64,000 bases of DNA from Mesorhizobium_L sp035547755 (GCA_035547755.1 DASZUG010000020.1:1-64000); one strand, 5' to 3'. Counted from the stretch's first letter, positions 17,074 to 26,987 are shown. The notes: a model not told the origin generated them from the letters alone. A program made the numbers and translations.

Positions 17074-20000
17074 ATTTCTCCGCTCCCTTCATCGCGCGTC
17101 CCGTAGCAACGACGTTGCTGACGATCGGCTTGGCGGTCGCAGGCCTGGTGGCCTTTTTCAGGCTTCCGGTCGCGCCCTTGCCGCAGGTCGATTTTCCGAC
17201 CATCGCGGTACAGGCGTCGCTGCCCGGCGCCAGCCCGGATGCGATGGCCGCGGATGTTGCTTCGCCTCTGGAGCGGCATCTCGGACAGATCGCGGACGTG
17301 ACGGAGATGACGTCGCGGAGCAGCACCGGCTCGACGCGCATCGTCCTGCAATTCGGCCTCGACCGCGACATAAACGGCGCGGCGCGCGACGTGCAGGCCG
17401 CCATCAATGCGGCAAGGGCTGACCTGCCCTCCGATATGCGGAGCAATCCGACCTACCGCAAGTATAATCCCGCCGACGCGCCGATCATGATCCTGGCGCT
17501 GACATCCGATACGCTGACACCCGGCCAGCTTTACGACAGCGCGGCAACCGTGCTGCAGCAGAAACTGTCGCAGGTCGATGGCGTCGGCAATGTCGATCTC
17601 GGCGGCAGTTCGCTGCCGGCCGTGCGCGTGGAACTCAATCCCGACGTCCTGTTCCATTACGGCATCGGCCTCGAGGACGTTCGCGCCGCGCTTGCTTCGG
17701 CCAATGCCCGCAGCCCGAAGGGAGCGATCGAGGACGGACCGAAACGCTACCAGCTCTACACCAACGACCAGGCAAGCCACGCGGCGGATTATCGCGACCT
17801 CGTCATCGCCTACCGGAACGGCGCGGCGGTGCATCTGCGCGACGTCGCCGACGTCGAGGACTCGGTGGAGGACGTGCGCAATCTGGGCCTTGCCAACGGC
17901 AAGCCGGCGGTCCTGCTCATCCTCTATCGCCAGCCGAACGCCAACGTCATCGATACCGTGGACCGCGTTCGCGCCATTATCCCGCAATTGCAGGCGTCCA
18001 TTCCCGCGGACGCCGACCTCACCGTCGCCAGCGACAGCTCCACCATGATCCGTGCCTCGCTCCTCGATACCGAAGTGACGCTCGTGCTCGCGATCGTTCT
18101 CGTCGTTCTCGTGGTGTTCGCCTTTTTGCGCAACTGGCGGGCGGCGCTGATCCCGAGCGTGGCGGTGCCGATCTCCATTCTCGGCACATTCGGGGCGATG
18201 TATCTGCTTGGCTACACGCTCGACAACCTCTCTCTGATGGCGCTGACGATCGCCACCGGGTTCGTCGTCGATGATGCCATCGTGGTGCTGGAAAACATCA
18301 TGCGCCATATCGAAAGCGGCATGTCGCGACGGCAGGCCGCGTTGAAGGGGGCCGGGGAGGTCGGCTTCACCGTGCTTTCCATGAGCGTTTCGCTGATCGC
18401 CGTCTTCCTTCCGATTCTGCTGATGGGCGGCATTCTGGGACGCCTTTTCCAGGAATTCGCAGTCACCCTGTCGATGGCGATCGTCATTTCGCTGGTTCTG
18501 TCGCTCACCACCACGCCGATGATGTGCGCACAGTTCCTGCGCCTTCCGGAAGGCCGGCCGTCATTGTTGTCGCGTCTGGGCGAAAGCGCGTTCGAGAGGC
18601 TGCGCCGCCTCTATGGCCGCTCGCTCGCCTGGGCGCTCGACAATGTGCCGGCGGTGCTCATCATCCTCGCCGCCGCCATCGCCTTCAATTTCTATCTTTA
18701 CGCCGTGGTCCCGAAGGGCTTCTTCCCGCAACAGGATACGGGTGAACTGATCGGCGGCATCCGCGCCGACCAGAGCATCTCCTTCCAAGCCATGCGGCAG
18801 AAGCTGATCGACCTGCAAGCGATCGTGCGTCGTGACCCGGCGGTGGCCAATGTCGTTGGCTTCGTCGGCGGCCGCGCATCGAATTCCGGCTTCATCTTCG
18901 TGACCTTGAAGCCCGAAAACGAACGCGTGCCGATGGCGAAGGTGGTCGATCGCCTGCGCGGCGCTCTGGGGCAGGTGCCCGGAGCGCAGCTTTTCCTCGT
19001 TCCGCGCCAGGATATCCGCGTCGGGGGGCGGCAAAGCCTCGCCACCTACCAATACGCCTTGCAGGCGGATTCCATGGCGGAACTCGACGAGTGGGTGCCC
19101 AAGCTGGTGGAGGCGCTCCAGCAAGCGCCCGAATTGACGGACGTGAATTCGGATCGCGACCAGGCCGGACTCGAAACCAATCTGACGATCGACCGCGCGG
19201 CGGCTGCCCGGCTCGGATTGACGCCATCGGGCATCGACAACACGCTCTACGATGCTTTCGGCCAGCGCCAGGTCTCGACGATCTATAATCCGCTCAACCA
19301 GTATCATGTGGTGATGGAAGTCGCGCCCAGATATCTCCAGGACCCGTCTGCCCTGAACCGGATTTATGTCAGCACCTCGGGTGCGGCGGCGAGCGGCACT
19401 CAGAAGACGAACGCCTTGAGCGGCACGGTCGTTGCTTCCAGATCCGGCCAGAAGACCACCGATCCAACGGCGACTGCCGCGGCGGCTTCAGATTCCGTGC
19501 GCAACCAGGCTACCAATTCCATAGCCGCGACGGGACATTCTTCCGCCTCCAGCGGCGCGGCGGTCAGCACGGCAAAAGAAAAAATGGTGCCGCTCGCCGC
19601 CTTCAGCCATTACGGGCCGGGGACGACGCCGCTTTCGGTCAGCCATCAGGGGCATTTCGTAACCACCACCATCTCCTTCAATCTCGCCGATGGCGTCTCG
19701 CTCGGACAGGCGACGGAGGCGATCCAAAGGGCGATGGCGCAAATCCGCATGCCGGTCACGATCCATGGCAGTTTCGCAGGCACGGCAAAGGCGTTCCGCT
19801 CGGCGCTCAACAATGAACTCCTGTTGATCATCGCGGCGTTGGTGACGATCTATGTCGTGCTCGGCATCCTCTATGAGAGCTATATCCACCCGATCACCAT
19901 TCTCTCGACGCTGCCTTCCGCCGGGATCGGGGCGCTTCTGGCGCTTATTCTGGCCGGCTCGGAATTCAGCGTCATTTCGCTGATCGGCATCATCCTCCTG

Positions 20001-20339
20001 ATCGGTATCGTCAAGAAAAACGCGATCATGATGATCGACGTGGCGCTGCAGGCCGAACGGAACGACGGCATGGCGCCGCGCGACGCGATCTATCATGCCT
20101 GCCTGCTCCGCTTCCGCCCGATCATGATGACGACCTTCGCTGCGCTTCTCGGCGCGCTGCCGCTGGCGCTCGAAACCGGGACAGGCGCCGAAATCCGCCA
20201 GCCGCTCGGCATCGCCATCGTCGGCGGTTTGATCGTCAGCCAGTTGCTGACGCTTTACACGACGCCGGTCGTCTATCTCTGCCTTGACCGGCTGCGCTAC
20301 CGGCGCCGGAGAGGTTTTTTCCGGCACGCAACTGCGTGA
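17070..20339 (+). CDS. mdtC: RND multidrug efflux permease, MdtC type, with low-complexity insert
   Basis: A 1089-aa HAE1 permease, starting GTG inside the stop of the preceding gene. It begins NFSAPFIARPVATTLLTIGL and has PLPQVDFPTIAVQASLPGAS, GFVVDDAIVVLENIMRHIE and GIVKKNAIMMIDVALQAER, all typical of MdtC. MdtB and MdtC types form one heteromeric pump. Unlike the usual protein, the second periplasmic loop contains an Ala/Ser/Thr-rich stretch of roughly 70 residues (about 770-840) just after IYVSTSG, where homologues have a short linker, before the conserved VPLAAFSHY resumes. Confidence 0.93.
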   Translation: MNFSAPFIARPVATTLLTIGLAVAGLVAFFRLPVAPLPQVDFPTIAVQASLPGASPDAMAADVASPLERHLGQIADVTEMTSRSSTGSTRIVLQFGLDRDINGAARDVQAAINAARADLPSDMRSNPTYRKYNPADAPIMILALTSDTLTPGQLYDSAATVLQQKLSQVDGVGNVDLGGSSLPAVRVELNPDVLFHYGIGLEDVRAALASANARSPKGAIEDGPKRYQLYTNDQASHAADYRDLVIAYRNGAAVHLRDVADVEDSVEDVRNLGLANGKPAVLLILYRQPNANVIDTVDRVRAIIPQLQASIPADADLTVASDSSTMIRASLLDTEVTLVLAIVLVVLVVFAFLRNWRAALIPSVAVPISILGTFGAMYLLGYTLDNLSLMALTIATGFVVDDAIVVLENIMRHIESGMSRRQAALKGAGEVGFTVLSMSVSLIAVFLPILLMGGILGRLFQEFAVTLSMAIVISLVLSLTTTPMMCAQFLRLPEGRPSLLSRLGESAFERLRRLYGRSLAWALDNVPAVLIILAAAIAFNFYLYAVVPKGFFPQQDTGELIGGIRADQSISFQAMRQKLIDLQAIVRRDPAVANVVGFVGGRASNSGFIFVTLKPENERVPMAKVVDRLRGALGQVPGAQLFLVPRQDIRVGGRQSLATYQYALQADSMAELDEWVPKLVEALQQAPELTDVNSDRDQAGLETNLTIDRAAAARLGLTPSGIDNTLYDAFGQRQVSTIYNPLNQYHVVMEVAPRYLQDPSALNRIYVSTSGAAASGTQKTNALSGTVVASRSGQKTTDPTATAAAASDSVRNQATNSIAATGHSSASSGAAVSTAKEKMVPLAAFSHYGPGTTPLSVSHQGHFVTTTISFNLADGVSLGQATEAIQRAMAQIRMPVTIHGSFAGTAKAFRSALNNELLLIIAALVTIYVVLGILYESYIHPITILSTLPSAGIGALLALILAGSEFSVISLIGIILLIGIVKKNAIMMIDVALQAERNDGMAPRDAIYHACLLRFRPIMMTTFAALLGALPLALETGTGAEIRQPLGIAIVGGLIVSQLLTLYTTPVVYLCLDRLRYRRRRGFFRHATA

Positions 20340-20366
20340 ATGACGCTATGGGCGCGGCTGTTGCGG

Positions 20367-20468
20367 TGCGTCCTTCGAGGCTCGCTTCACTCGCACCTCA
20401 GGATGAGGACCGTTGGCGCCCGACTTCCTCATCCTGAGGCGCCCGCGAAGCGGGCCTCGAAGGACGCA
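20367..20468. repeat. Inverted pair of 43-bp GTCCTTCGAGG / CCTCAGGATGAGG palindromic units
   Basis: Unit 1 (20367-20409) runs from TGCGTCCTTCGAGGC to CCTCAGGATGAGGA. Unit 2 (20426-20468) is the same unit in opposite orientation, with TCCTCATCCTGAGG and GCCTCGAAGGACGCA. The ends match exactly and only the inner loop differs. Such units are abundant intergenic repeats in Bradyrhizobium and related Hyphomicrobiales. Placed between the convergent ends of the efflux operon and the monooxygenase gene, the pair can fold into a long hairpin that may end transcription from both sides. Confidence 0.85.
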
Positions 20469-20498
20469 CCCAGTTCATCGAACGTGATCGCAGGCGGA

Positions 20499-22301
20499 TC
20501 ACCCCTTGTGATACACCTCCTGCAGGCCATAGACCGGCGTGGGGATGCCTTCCTTCCTGGCCTTGAGCTGCAGGGCGAGAAATTGCGAATAGTGCCGCGA
20601 CTGGTGCAGATTGCCGCCGTGGAACCAGAGCGCCTCCTGCTGCGTCGGCTTCCACATGTTGCGTTCCTCGCCTTCCCACGGGCCGGGGTCCTTCGGCGTA
20701 TCGGAACCGAGCCCCCAGCACTTGCCGACCTTTTCGGCCACTTCCTGGCTGATCAGTTCGGCCGCCCAGCCATTCATCGAGCCATAGCCCGTTGCATAAA
20801 CAACAAGGTCGGCCGGCAATTCGGTACCGTCCTTGAGCACGACTGAATGCTCCGTAAGGCGTTCGACATCCGCGCCCGCCTTTAGCTTGATGCTGCCGTC
20901 GATGATAAGGTCTGAGGCGCCGACATCGATATAATAGCCCGAACCGCGTCGCAGATATTTCATCGTCAGTCCGGAGCCGTCCGGACCCCAATCGTGCATG
21001 AAGCCGGCCTTTTCCAGATCCTCGTAGAATTTGGCGTCGCGGCGCTTGATCTCCTGCTGGAGCGGCATCTGGAATTCGTGCATCAGGCGATAGGGGATCG
21101 ATGCGTAGGTGAGATCGGCCTTGCGGGTGGTTATGCCGTTGGCGACGGCCTGCTCCGAATAGAGCGGCCCGAGGCCAAGCTCCATGAGGGTGCCCGAGCG
21201 CGACACATGCGTCGAGGAGCGTTGCACCATGGTGACATCGGCTCCTGCCTCCCAGAGCGCGGCACAGATGTCGTGGGCCGAATTGTTGGAGCCGATGACA
21301 ACCACCTTCTTGCCGCGATAGGCATCCGGTCCGGGGTGCTGGGAGGAGTGGTGCTGTTCGCCCTTGAAGATGTCCTGCCCCTCGAATTTCGGAATATTGG
21401 GCCTGCCGGACATTCCCGTCGCCAACACCAGTTGCTTCGGCTTCAGGACGATTTCCTTGCCGTCGCGTTCGACGACGACTGACCATTCCCTGGCTTTGTC
21501 GTCATATCTCGCGGATTTGCATAGCGTGGAGCTCCAATAATTGAGCTCCATCACTTTCGTGTACATTTCCAGCCAGTCGCCCATTTTGTCCTTCGGCGAG
21601 AAGACCGGCCAGTTCTCGGGGAACGGAATATAGGGCAGGTGATCGTACCAGACCGGATCGTGCAGGCAGAGCGACTTGTAGCGCTTGCGCCAGCTGTCGC
21701 CCGGCCTTTCGTTCTTCTCGACGATGATGGTGGGCACGCCGAGCTGACGCAGACGCGCGCCGAGCGCGATGCCGCCTTGGCCGCCGCCGACGATGACGAT
21801 TTCGGGCTGCGTTTCGAAGCCGAGTTCCGTCTGCTCCCGTTCCCGCTTTTCCTTCCAGCTCTTCCTGTCGCGGTCATGTCCATGCTCGGCGCCCATGGGA
21901 CGCGCGAGGCCCTTCGGTTCTTCATAGCCTTTCAGTTCGTCCAGCGTGGTCAGCAATGTCCAGATGAACCCGTGGCGAAGGCGGATATGGCCGTAGCCGC
22001 GGCCGACGCCGGTCTCGAATGTGAACCAGCCCTCCGTGATGCCGCCCTGTTCGGTCGATTGTTCCTTTGGGTCCCGCGCGAAATGGCTGGGCTTTGTCGC
22101 CGAAAGCTGGCTTTGCAGCATGGCGCGGATCTGTTCCTGCCCTTCGAGCGTTCGGATATTCCAGGTGAAGCTCACCAAATCGCGCCAGAAACCGTCTGGC
22201 CGGAACAGATTGACCGCGGCGTCTATATCGCCCGTTTCAAGAGCTTGGCTGAGCTTCGCAAGAGCCGCATCCACCCTGGTGTCGGGACTGTCATCAAGCA
22301 T
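20499..22301 (-). CDS. FAD-dependent monooxygenase with N-terminal NTF2/SnoaL-like domain
   Basis: A 600-aa protein. Residues 1-130 (DAALAKLSQALETGDIDAAV, LFRPDGFWRDLVSFTWNIRT, GWFTFETGVGRGYGHIRLR) look like an NTF2/SnoaL cone. From about residue 165 it is a flavin-containing monooxygenase: FAD fingerprint IVIVGGGQGGIALGARL, a Baeyer-Villiger/FMO-like FKGEQHHSSQHPGPDAYRGK, the NADPH site VVVIGSNNSAHDICAALWE and late ATGYGSMNGWA. It probably oxygenates a small organic molecule in the cytoplasm using NADPH and O2; the substrate is unknown. The adjacent GlxA-type regulator on the same strand may control it. Confidence 0.87.
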   Translation of the reverse strand: MLDDSPDTRVDAALAKLSQALETGDIDAAVNLFRPDGFWRDLVSFTWNIRTLEGQEQIRAMLQSQLSATKPSHFARDPKEQSTEQGGITEGWFTFETGVGRGYGHIRLRHGFIWTLLTTLDELKGYEEPKGLARPMGAEHGHDRDRKSWKEKREREQTELGFETQPEIVIVGGGQGGIALGARLRQLGVPTIIVEKNERPGDSWRKRYKSLCLHDPVWYDHLPYIPFPENWPVFSPKDKMGDWLEMYTKVMELNYWSSTLCKSARYDDKAREWSVVVERDGKEIVLKPKQLVLATGMSGRPNIPKFEGQDIFKGEQHHSSQHPGPDAYRGKKVVVIGSNNSAHDICAALWEAGADVTMVQRSSTHVSRSGTLMELGLGPLYSEQAVANGITTRKADLTYASIPYRLMHEFQMPLQQEIKRRDAKFYEDLEKAGFMHDWGPDGSGLTMKYLRRGSGYYIDVGASDLIIDGSIKLKAGADVERLTEHSVVLKDGTELPADLVVYATGYGSMNGWAAELISQEVAEKVGKCWGLGSDTPKDPGPWEGEERNMWKPTQQEALWFHGGNLHQSRHYSQFLALQLKARKEGIPTPVYGLQEVYHKG

Positions 22302-22515
22302 TCTGATCCTCCGCTTTGCTCGATCGCAAGGACGCGCGATGTGCTCCTGCGCGCGTTAGAACGATGATCGCCCGCATAAGCCATAGCGGACGGATATTGC
22401 GCCCCGTTCCCTTCCTGAAACTGTGCACGCAGAAGGCGCCGAAGTAAATCTTCCAACAGGCTCGAAGCTGTCGGCCAGCATGAGGGCTATCGTTCAAGGA
22501 AAAATTGAGCTGCGA

Positions 22516-23478
22516 TCAATAAGTGGTGCGCCGTTCCTCGCTGGGCGGCCGGCCGAATTGCAGCCGGTAGCTTTGCGCGAAATAGGAATGCGAGGTGAAG
22601 CCGGTCGCGATGGCGATATCGAGAATCGGCATGTTCGTCTGGCGGAGCAGTTCACGCGCGCGTTCGAGCCGGAGCCGCATGTAATAGCGCCCCGGCGTCT
22701 GGTTGAGATGGCGCAGGAACAATCGCTCCACCTGCCGCACCGACAGGCCGGCTGCCTTGGCGAGTTGCACGGCGGAGAAAGGCTCGTCGAGATTGTCCGC
22801 CATCAGTTCGACGATCTTCCTGAGCTTCTCCGATTTCCCCGTGAGGTCGCGTTCGGGGCCGACGCGCTGGCGGTCGCCGGCCGACCGGATGCGCTCGTGC
22901 TGGAACTGGTTGGCGACTTCGTTGGCGAGGTTCGAACCGAAATCGTTGCGCACGATCTCCAGCATCAGGTCGATCGATGTCGTGCCGCCGGCGCAGGTGT
23001 AGCGCTTGCGGTCGATCTCGAAGACATTGCCGGTACAGTCAATGTCGGGAAAACGCTCCTTGAAGCCGGCGCGGTTTTCCCAATGGATCGTGCAGCGATA
23101 GCCATCGAGCTGTCCCGCCTCCGCGAGGATATGAGAGCCGACGGAAAGCGCGCCGAGCGCATTGCCTCTCCGTCCCCAGCTTCGCAGCGCGCCGAGCACC
23201 TTCGATTTTCCGGGAAATTCGGTCGTCAGGCCGACACAGACGAAAAGGATATCCACGGGCGGGATATCCGCGACCGAATAGTCGATCTTGATGGGCAGGC
23301 CGTTGGACGCCATCACGGCGTCGCCGTCCACGGAAACGGTCGTCCACCCGTAATAATCGCGGCCGAGCGAACGGTTCGCGGAGCGCACCGTATCGATCGC
23401 CGCCGCCAGCGAAAACATCGAAAACTTGTCGATCAGCAAAAAGCCGAACTGTCGGGTGGCTGTGGCGGGCTCAGGCAT
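22516..23478 (-). CDS. GlxA-family transcriptional regulator (DJ-1/PfpI plus AraC HTH)
   Basis: A 320-aa regulator. Residues 10-190 form a DJ-1/PfpI-type domain (FGFLLIDKFSMFSLAAAIDT, DILFVCVGLTTEF, LGALSVGSHILAEAGQL, YTCAGGTTSIDLMLEIV). Residues about 215-320 are an AraC double helix-turn-helix (FSAVQLAKAAGLSVRQVERLF, NMPILDIAIATGFTSHSYFA). Members often control catabolism of quaternary amines or amino acids. The likely target is the neighbouring monooxygenase, an inference from position. The 214-nt gap to the monooxygenase holds no gene. Confidence 0.9.
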   Translation of the reverse strand: MPEPATATRQFGFLLIDKFSMFSLAAAIDTVRSANRSLGRDYYGWTTVSVDGDAVMASNGLPIKIDYSVADIPPVDILFVCVGLTTEFPGKSKVLGALRSWGRRGNALGALSVGSHILAEAGQLDGYRCTIHWENRAGFKERFPDIDCTGNVFEIDRKRYTCAGGTTSIDLMLEIVRNDFGSNLANEVANQFQHERIRSAGDRQRVGPERDLTGKSEKLRKIVELMADNLDEPFSAVQLAKAAGLSVRQVERLFLRHLNQTPGRYYMRLRLERARELLRQTNMPILDIAIATGFTSHSYFAQSYRLQFGRPPSEERRTTY

Positions 23479-23542
23479 GCGGACGCTTATAATGAAACGA
23501 AAACCCTATGGACAGGGATGGGCGCCAATCTGGTTAAGCCGG

Positions 23543-24442
23543 TCAGAAGACGGGTTCATCCATTCCTGAGGCCCGGCAGGCGGAAATGATTGTGTTTGCC
23601 ATCAGCATGGCGATCGTCATCGGCCCGACGCCGCCGGGGACGGGCGTTATCGCACCGGCGATTTTTTCCGCACCGGCATAGTCCACGTCTCCGACCAGCC
23701 GCGTCTTTCCTTCGCCGCGTTCAGGCGCGGGGATGCGGTTGATCCCGACATCGATGATTGTTGCGCCGGGCTTGATCCAGTCGCCCTTTATCAGTTCGGG
23801 CTTGCCGATGGCGGCCACGACAATGTCGGCATTGCGAACGAAGGAGCCGAGGTCCCTCGTATGGCTGTGCGCAATCGTGACGGTGCAGTTCGCCGCAAGC
23901 AGGAGATTGGCCATCGGCTTGCCGACGATGTTGGAGCGCCCCACAACCAGCGCGTTCAGTCCAGAGAGATTCCTGCCGCGCACGCGTTCGATGAGAAGCA
24001 TGCAGCCGGCCGGCGTACAGGGCAGGAAGGCCGAGCCGAATTCGCCCGCGCGCAGCTTGCCGATATTGACAAAACCGAAGCCGTCGACGTCCTTCTCTGG
24101 CGCGACCAGCTGGATGATCCTGCCGGAATCGATGTGTTCGGGGAGTGGCAATTGGACAAGAACGCCATGGATGGCCGGATCAGCGTTCAGCATCTCGACA
24201 AGCGACACCAATTCCTCTTCCGTCGTATCCGCGGGCAGATCACGCTCTACGGAAAGAAAACCGCATTCCTCTGCCATTCGTGCTTTCGAGGCGACATAGG
24301 TGTGACTCGCGGGATCCTCGCCGACGAGGACGACGGCAAGACCCGGTTTGACGCCCTTTTCCGCCAGGAGTTCGACTGCCTTCGTCTTGACGATCGTCAG
24401 CACGTCCTGCGCGATCTGCTTGCCATCGATGCGCTCAGCCAT
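23543..24442 (-). CDS. folD: Bifunctional methylene-THF dehydrogenase / methenyl-THF cyclohydrolase
   Basis: A 299-aa cytoplasmic enzyme interconverting 5,10-methylene-, methenyl- and 10-formyl-tetrahydrofolate with NADP. Motifs: the catalytic segment SHTYVASKARMAEECG with Tyr and Lys, LVQLPLPEHID, PEKDVDGFG, the NADP-binding VVGRSNIVGKPMANLLL, DVGIN and PVPGGVGPMTIAMLMANT. The start MAERIDGKQIAQ is chosen because GAGGAG lies six bases upstream; a start four codons earlier would swallow that site. Confidence 0.96.
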   Translation of the reverse strand: MAERIDGKQIAQDVLTIVKTKAVELLAEKGVKPGLAVVLVGEDPASHTYVASKARMAEECGFLSVERDLPADTTEEELVSLVEMLNADPAIHGVLVQLPLPEHIDSGRIIQLVAPEKDVDGFGFVNIGKLRAGEFGSAFLPCTPAGCMLLIERVRGRNLSGLNALVVGRSNIVGKPMANLLLAANCTVTIAHSHTRDLGSFVRNADIVVAAIGKPELIKGDWIKPGATIIDVGINRIPAPERGEGKTRLVGDVDYAGAEKIAGAITPVPGGVGPMTIAMLMANTIISACRASGMDEPVF

Positions 24443-24570
24443 GCGTCTCCTCACCGGAACAGCTTCGTTCGAGCGTCTCTGCCGGAAAAACGAAAAAGAC
24501 GCTCCCGTCTTTGCGCCTCTTCGTGCCGTAAAGCCGAAAGAACCGCAAGAAGGTTACCCCATGCGGACAG

Positions 24571-26802
24571 TTAGGGTTTCGGCCGTTCCGGTGGACGGCT
24601 TTCGGCGAGGTCCCGTACGGCCTTGCGGAATTCCCTCAGGCTTTCGCGCACTTCCTCCATGGTGGAGAGGCTGCTCGCCCTTTGGAGCGCGGCTCCCGCA
24701 TTTGTCGGGGAAAGGCCTTCACCGGCTTGTGCCTTTGAGTTGTTGCCCGCTTGTGTGTCGTTCGGCGTTATTCGCGCTGCCGGAGGCACTATCGGCTCAT
24801 TCCGCGTGTAGTGCATTTTCACGGCCTTCTTGCGGTCGCGCTTCATTTCGCTTGCGGGCTCGACATGCTCCCGCAGGCTTGACCACGCTCCGCGGCCCGC
24901 GCCGATTCCGACTCCCAGGAGGAAGCCCAGGAAGGCGCCGACGATGCTGATGACGGCGCGGGAAGGGCCCTCGGGCTGGAGGGGAGGGAAGGCGGTGGAG
25001 ATGACGGAAATGTTGGCGGTGCTGATATCCTTCTGTTCGTCCGTCTGGCGGGCGCGCAAGAGATAGGATTCATAGACGTCCCGCTTGGCCTTGGCATCGC
25101 GTTCGAGTTCGCGCAGCGTGACGAGATCGTTGTTGATCGTGGCGTGCTTTTTCTTCATTTCCGCCAATTGGGAGGTGAGGTTCTGCTGCAGATCCTGCGC
25201 CCGCTTGAGATCGATCTTGATCGACGCCACGATACGGTTGAGTTCCGCCTGGATCTGGGCGCGCGCTCCAGCGAGTTGCGCCTCGATCGCTTGCCTTTCC
25301 GGATGCCGCGGCCCCAGGCGAGCGGAAAGGCGGTCGCTTTGCTGCTTTAGCGCTGAATATTGCGAGCGCAACTGCGCCATGAGCTGTGAATTCACTTGCT
25401 CGGGAAGAGAACCGTTCAGCACGGAATCGACATTGACCGATTTGGCGGTCGCCGCCCTGGCGGAAAGTTCCGCTACGCGCGCCGTCGCCGCCGAAAGCTG
25501 GTCGTTGAGACGGACGATCCTGTCGTCGGAGATGAGCTTGCCTTGTGCATCGACGAGATCGTGCGAGGCCCTGAAGGACTCGACCTTTCTTTCGGCCTGC
25601 TCGACACCGGAGCGCAGTTCGGCCAGCCGTGAGGTGAGTTCGTCGGCGGCGCGGGTTGCCGTCTTTTCCTGAAGCTGGCCCGAGGTCTGTTCGAACACCT
25701 TGACGACGGTGTTGGCGATGAGCGCTGACTTCTGCGGATCGTTGGTCTTGGCCGTCACTCTGACGATGAAGGTCTTGCCTTCGCGCTCGACATCGAGACT
25801 GTTGGAAAGGTTTTGTGCGGCAAGCAAGCGCTTTACGTCGCCCTTGCCGGCGCCGCTTCCTGATAATAGCGAGCGCAGATCCGCCACGAAGGCGCCGATG
25901 CCGCCATGCCCGGCGCCGTTGAATTCCGGATCGCCCGTCAAATGCAACTCGTCCACGACCTTGTCGAGAGCGTTGGCGGACGTAATGACCCTGGTCTGGT
26001 TTTCAACGATGGCAAGCGTTGCTTCCGTTGAGAGGCCAGCATCGGTAAGGGACTGCGCTGTGATATTTAGATTGCGCGGATCGACCAGCACTTCCGCACT
26101 CGACTCGTACTTCTTCGGCGTCGAGAGCGCGACATAGACTCCCAGCAGCGCCCCGATGACTGTGAAGGCGGCGATCAGCCGCTTGGAGTTCATGACTCCG
26201 GCGATGACTCTCGCCGGGTCGATGAGAGGCTGCCAATATTGCGAATCGGGAGCGATGGTTTCCTCCTCCTCGATCGCCGCTTCCGGCAATTCCTCGCGTG
26301 GGTTGTCGGCAAGCCGCTCGACCGTCTCGCGAACCGGCTGCGGTTTCTCGACCCCCGGTTCTTCCGGCCGCGTGGCGGGAGCGGATTCTTCGGTGGTGAC
26401 CGCATCTGCCTTTGGCTCCTGAGCGCCTTTTTGCGGTCCCTCGGTCGTGTTCCAAGGAAGGCGGGCGCGCAGGCTGTCGAAAAAATCATTGAGCCGTGCC
26501 GGCTTGGCCCCGGCTTCATCGGCGGCGGGGGAAACGGCAGATGTTTCAACGCTGGCTTCATTCGAAGCAAGCCGCATCAGTGAATTGGCGGCCTTGGGAC
26601 GATGGTCGATCCTCGGTTCGGGCGTGGCCTCGCGGCGTGCCCGCGCCATCTGATGCCGCACGAAAGGTGGAGGTTCGCTTGGGCCGGCCTGATGTGCCTG
26701 CGTGCCGGGATTTTTAACGCTGGCGGGCTTCGTTTCTGTCGGCGCCAATGACAGCAGCGAACGTTGCCGCGGTCCTCCGCTTCGGTCTTCCGGATCCTGC
26801 AT
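24571..26802 (-). CDS. Wzz/GumC-type polysaccharide chain-length protein without kinase domain
   Basis: A 743-aa inner-membrane protein. An unusually long N-terminal cytoplasmic part (about 1-195) is Pro/Glu/Ala rich and probably disordered. TM1 (LIAAFTVIGALLGVYVAL) is followed by the Wzz domain (KYESSAEVLVDPRNLNITAQ), a long periplasmic coiled coil (about 370-590), the characteristic SVISTAFPPLQPEGPSRAV and TM2 (ISIVGAFLGFLLGVGIGAG). No Walker motif follows TM2, so the BY-kinase half of ExoP/Wzc is absent; the C-terminal 110 residues are again polar. It controls polymer length and export with the flippase and polymerase nearby, and is divergent from the flippase gene. Confidence 0.88.
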   Translation of the reverse strand: MQDPEDRSGGPRQRSLLSLAPTETKPASVKNPGTQAHQAGPSEPPPFVRHQMARARREATPEPRIDHRPKAANSLMRLASNEASVETSAVSPAADEAGAKPARLNDFFDSLRARLPWNTTEGPQKGAQEPKADAVTTEESAPATRPEEPGVEKPQPVRETVERLADNPREELPEAAIEEEETIAPDSQYWQPLIDPARVIAGVMNSKRLIAAFTVIGALLGVYVALSTPKKYESSAEVLVDPRNLNITAQSLTDAGLSTEATLAIVENQTRVITSANALDKVVDELHLTGDPEFNGAGHGGIGAFVADLRSLLSGSGAGKGDVKRLLAAQNLSNSLDVEREGKTFIVRVTAKTNDPQKSALIANTVVKVFEQTSGQLQEKTATRAADELTSRLAELRSGVEQAERKVESFRASHDLVDAQGKLISDDRIVRLNDQLSAATARVAELSARAATAKSVNVDSVLNGSLPEQVNSQLMAQLRSQYSALKQQSDRLSARLGPRHPERQAIEAQLAGARAQIQAELNRIVASIKIDLKRAQDLQQNLTSQLAEMKKKHATINNDLVTLRELERDAKAKRDVYESYLLRARQTDEQKDISTANISVISTAFPPLQPEGPSRAVISIVGAFLGFLLGVGIGAGRGAWSSLREHVEPASEMKRDRKKAVKMHYTRNEPIVPPAARITPNDTQAGNNSKAQAGEGLSPTNAGAALQRASSLSTMEEVRESLREFRKAVRDLAESRPPERPKP

Positions 26803-26987
26803 GGCGCGCGCTGTTTCTCGAAATTAGGATTTCCGGAGCCCCCGCTCCGCTGAATCGAAATCTAAACGGACAGCGGTAACAAACGGTAAACGCTGGCGTC
26901 TTCGGCCGATTGTAGAAGATGGCAAAACGGGAATTTAAGCTTTCCGCGCTAACAGGCGCCAAGCATTGAAGGAATGCCGCGAACAAA

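Noticed and set aside
22423..23589. 388-codon plus-strand frame opposite the GlxA regulator
   Set aside because: The minus strand encodes a complete DJ-1/AraC regulator; the opposite frame has no recognisable features.
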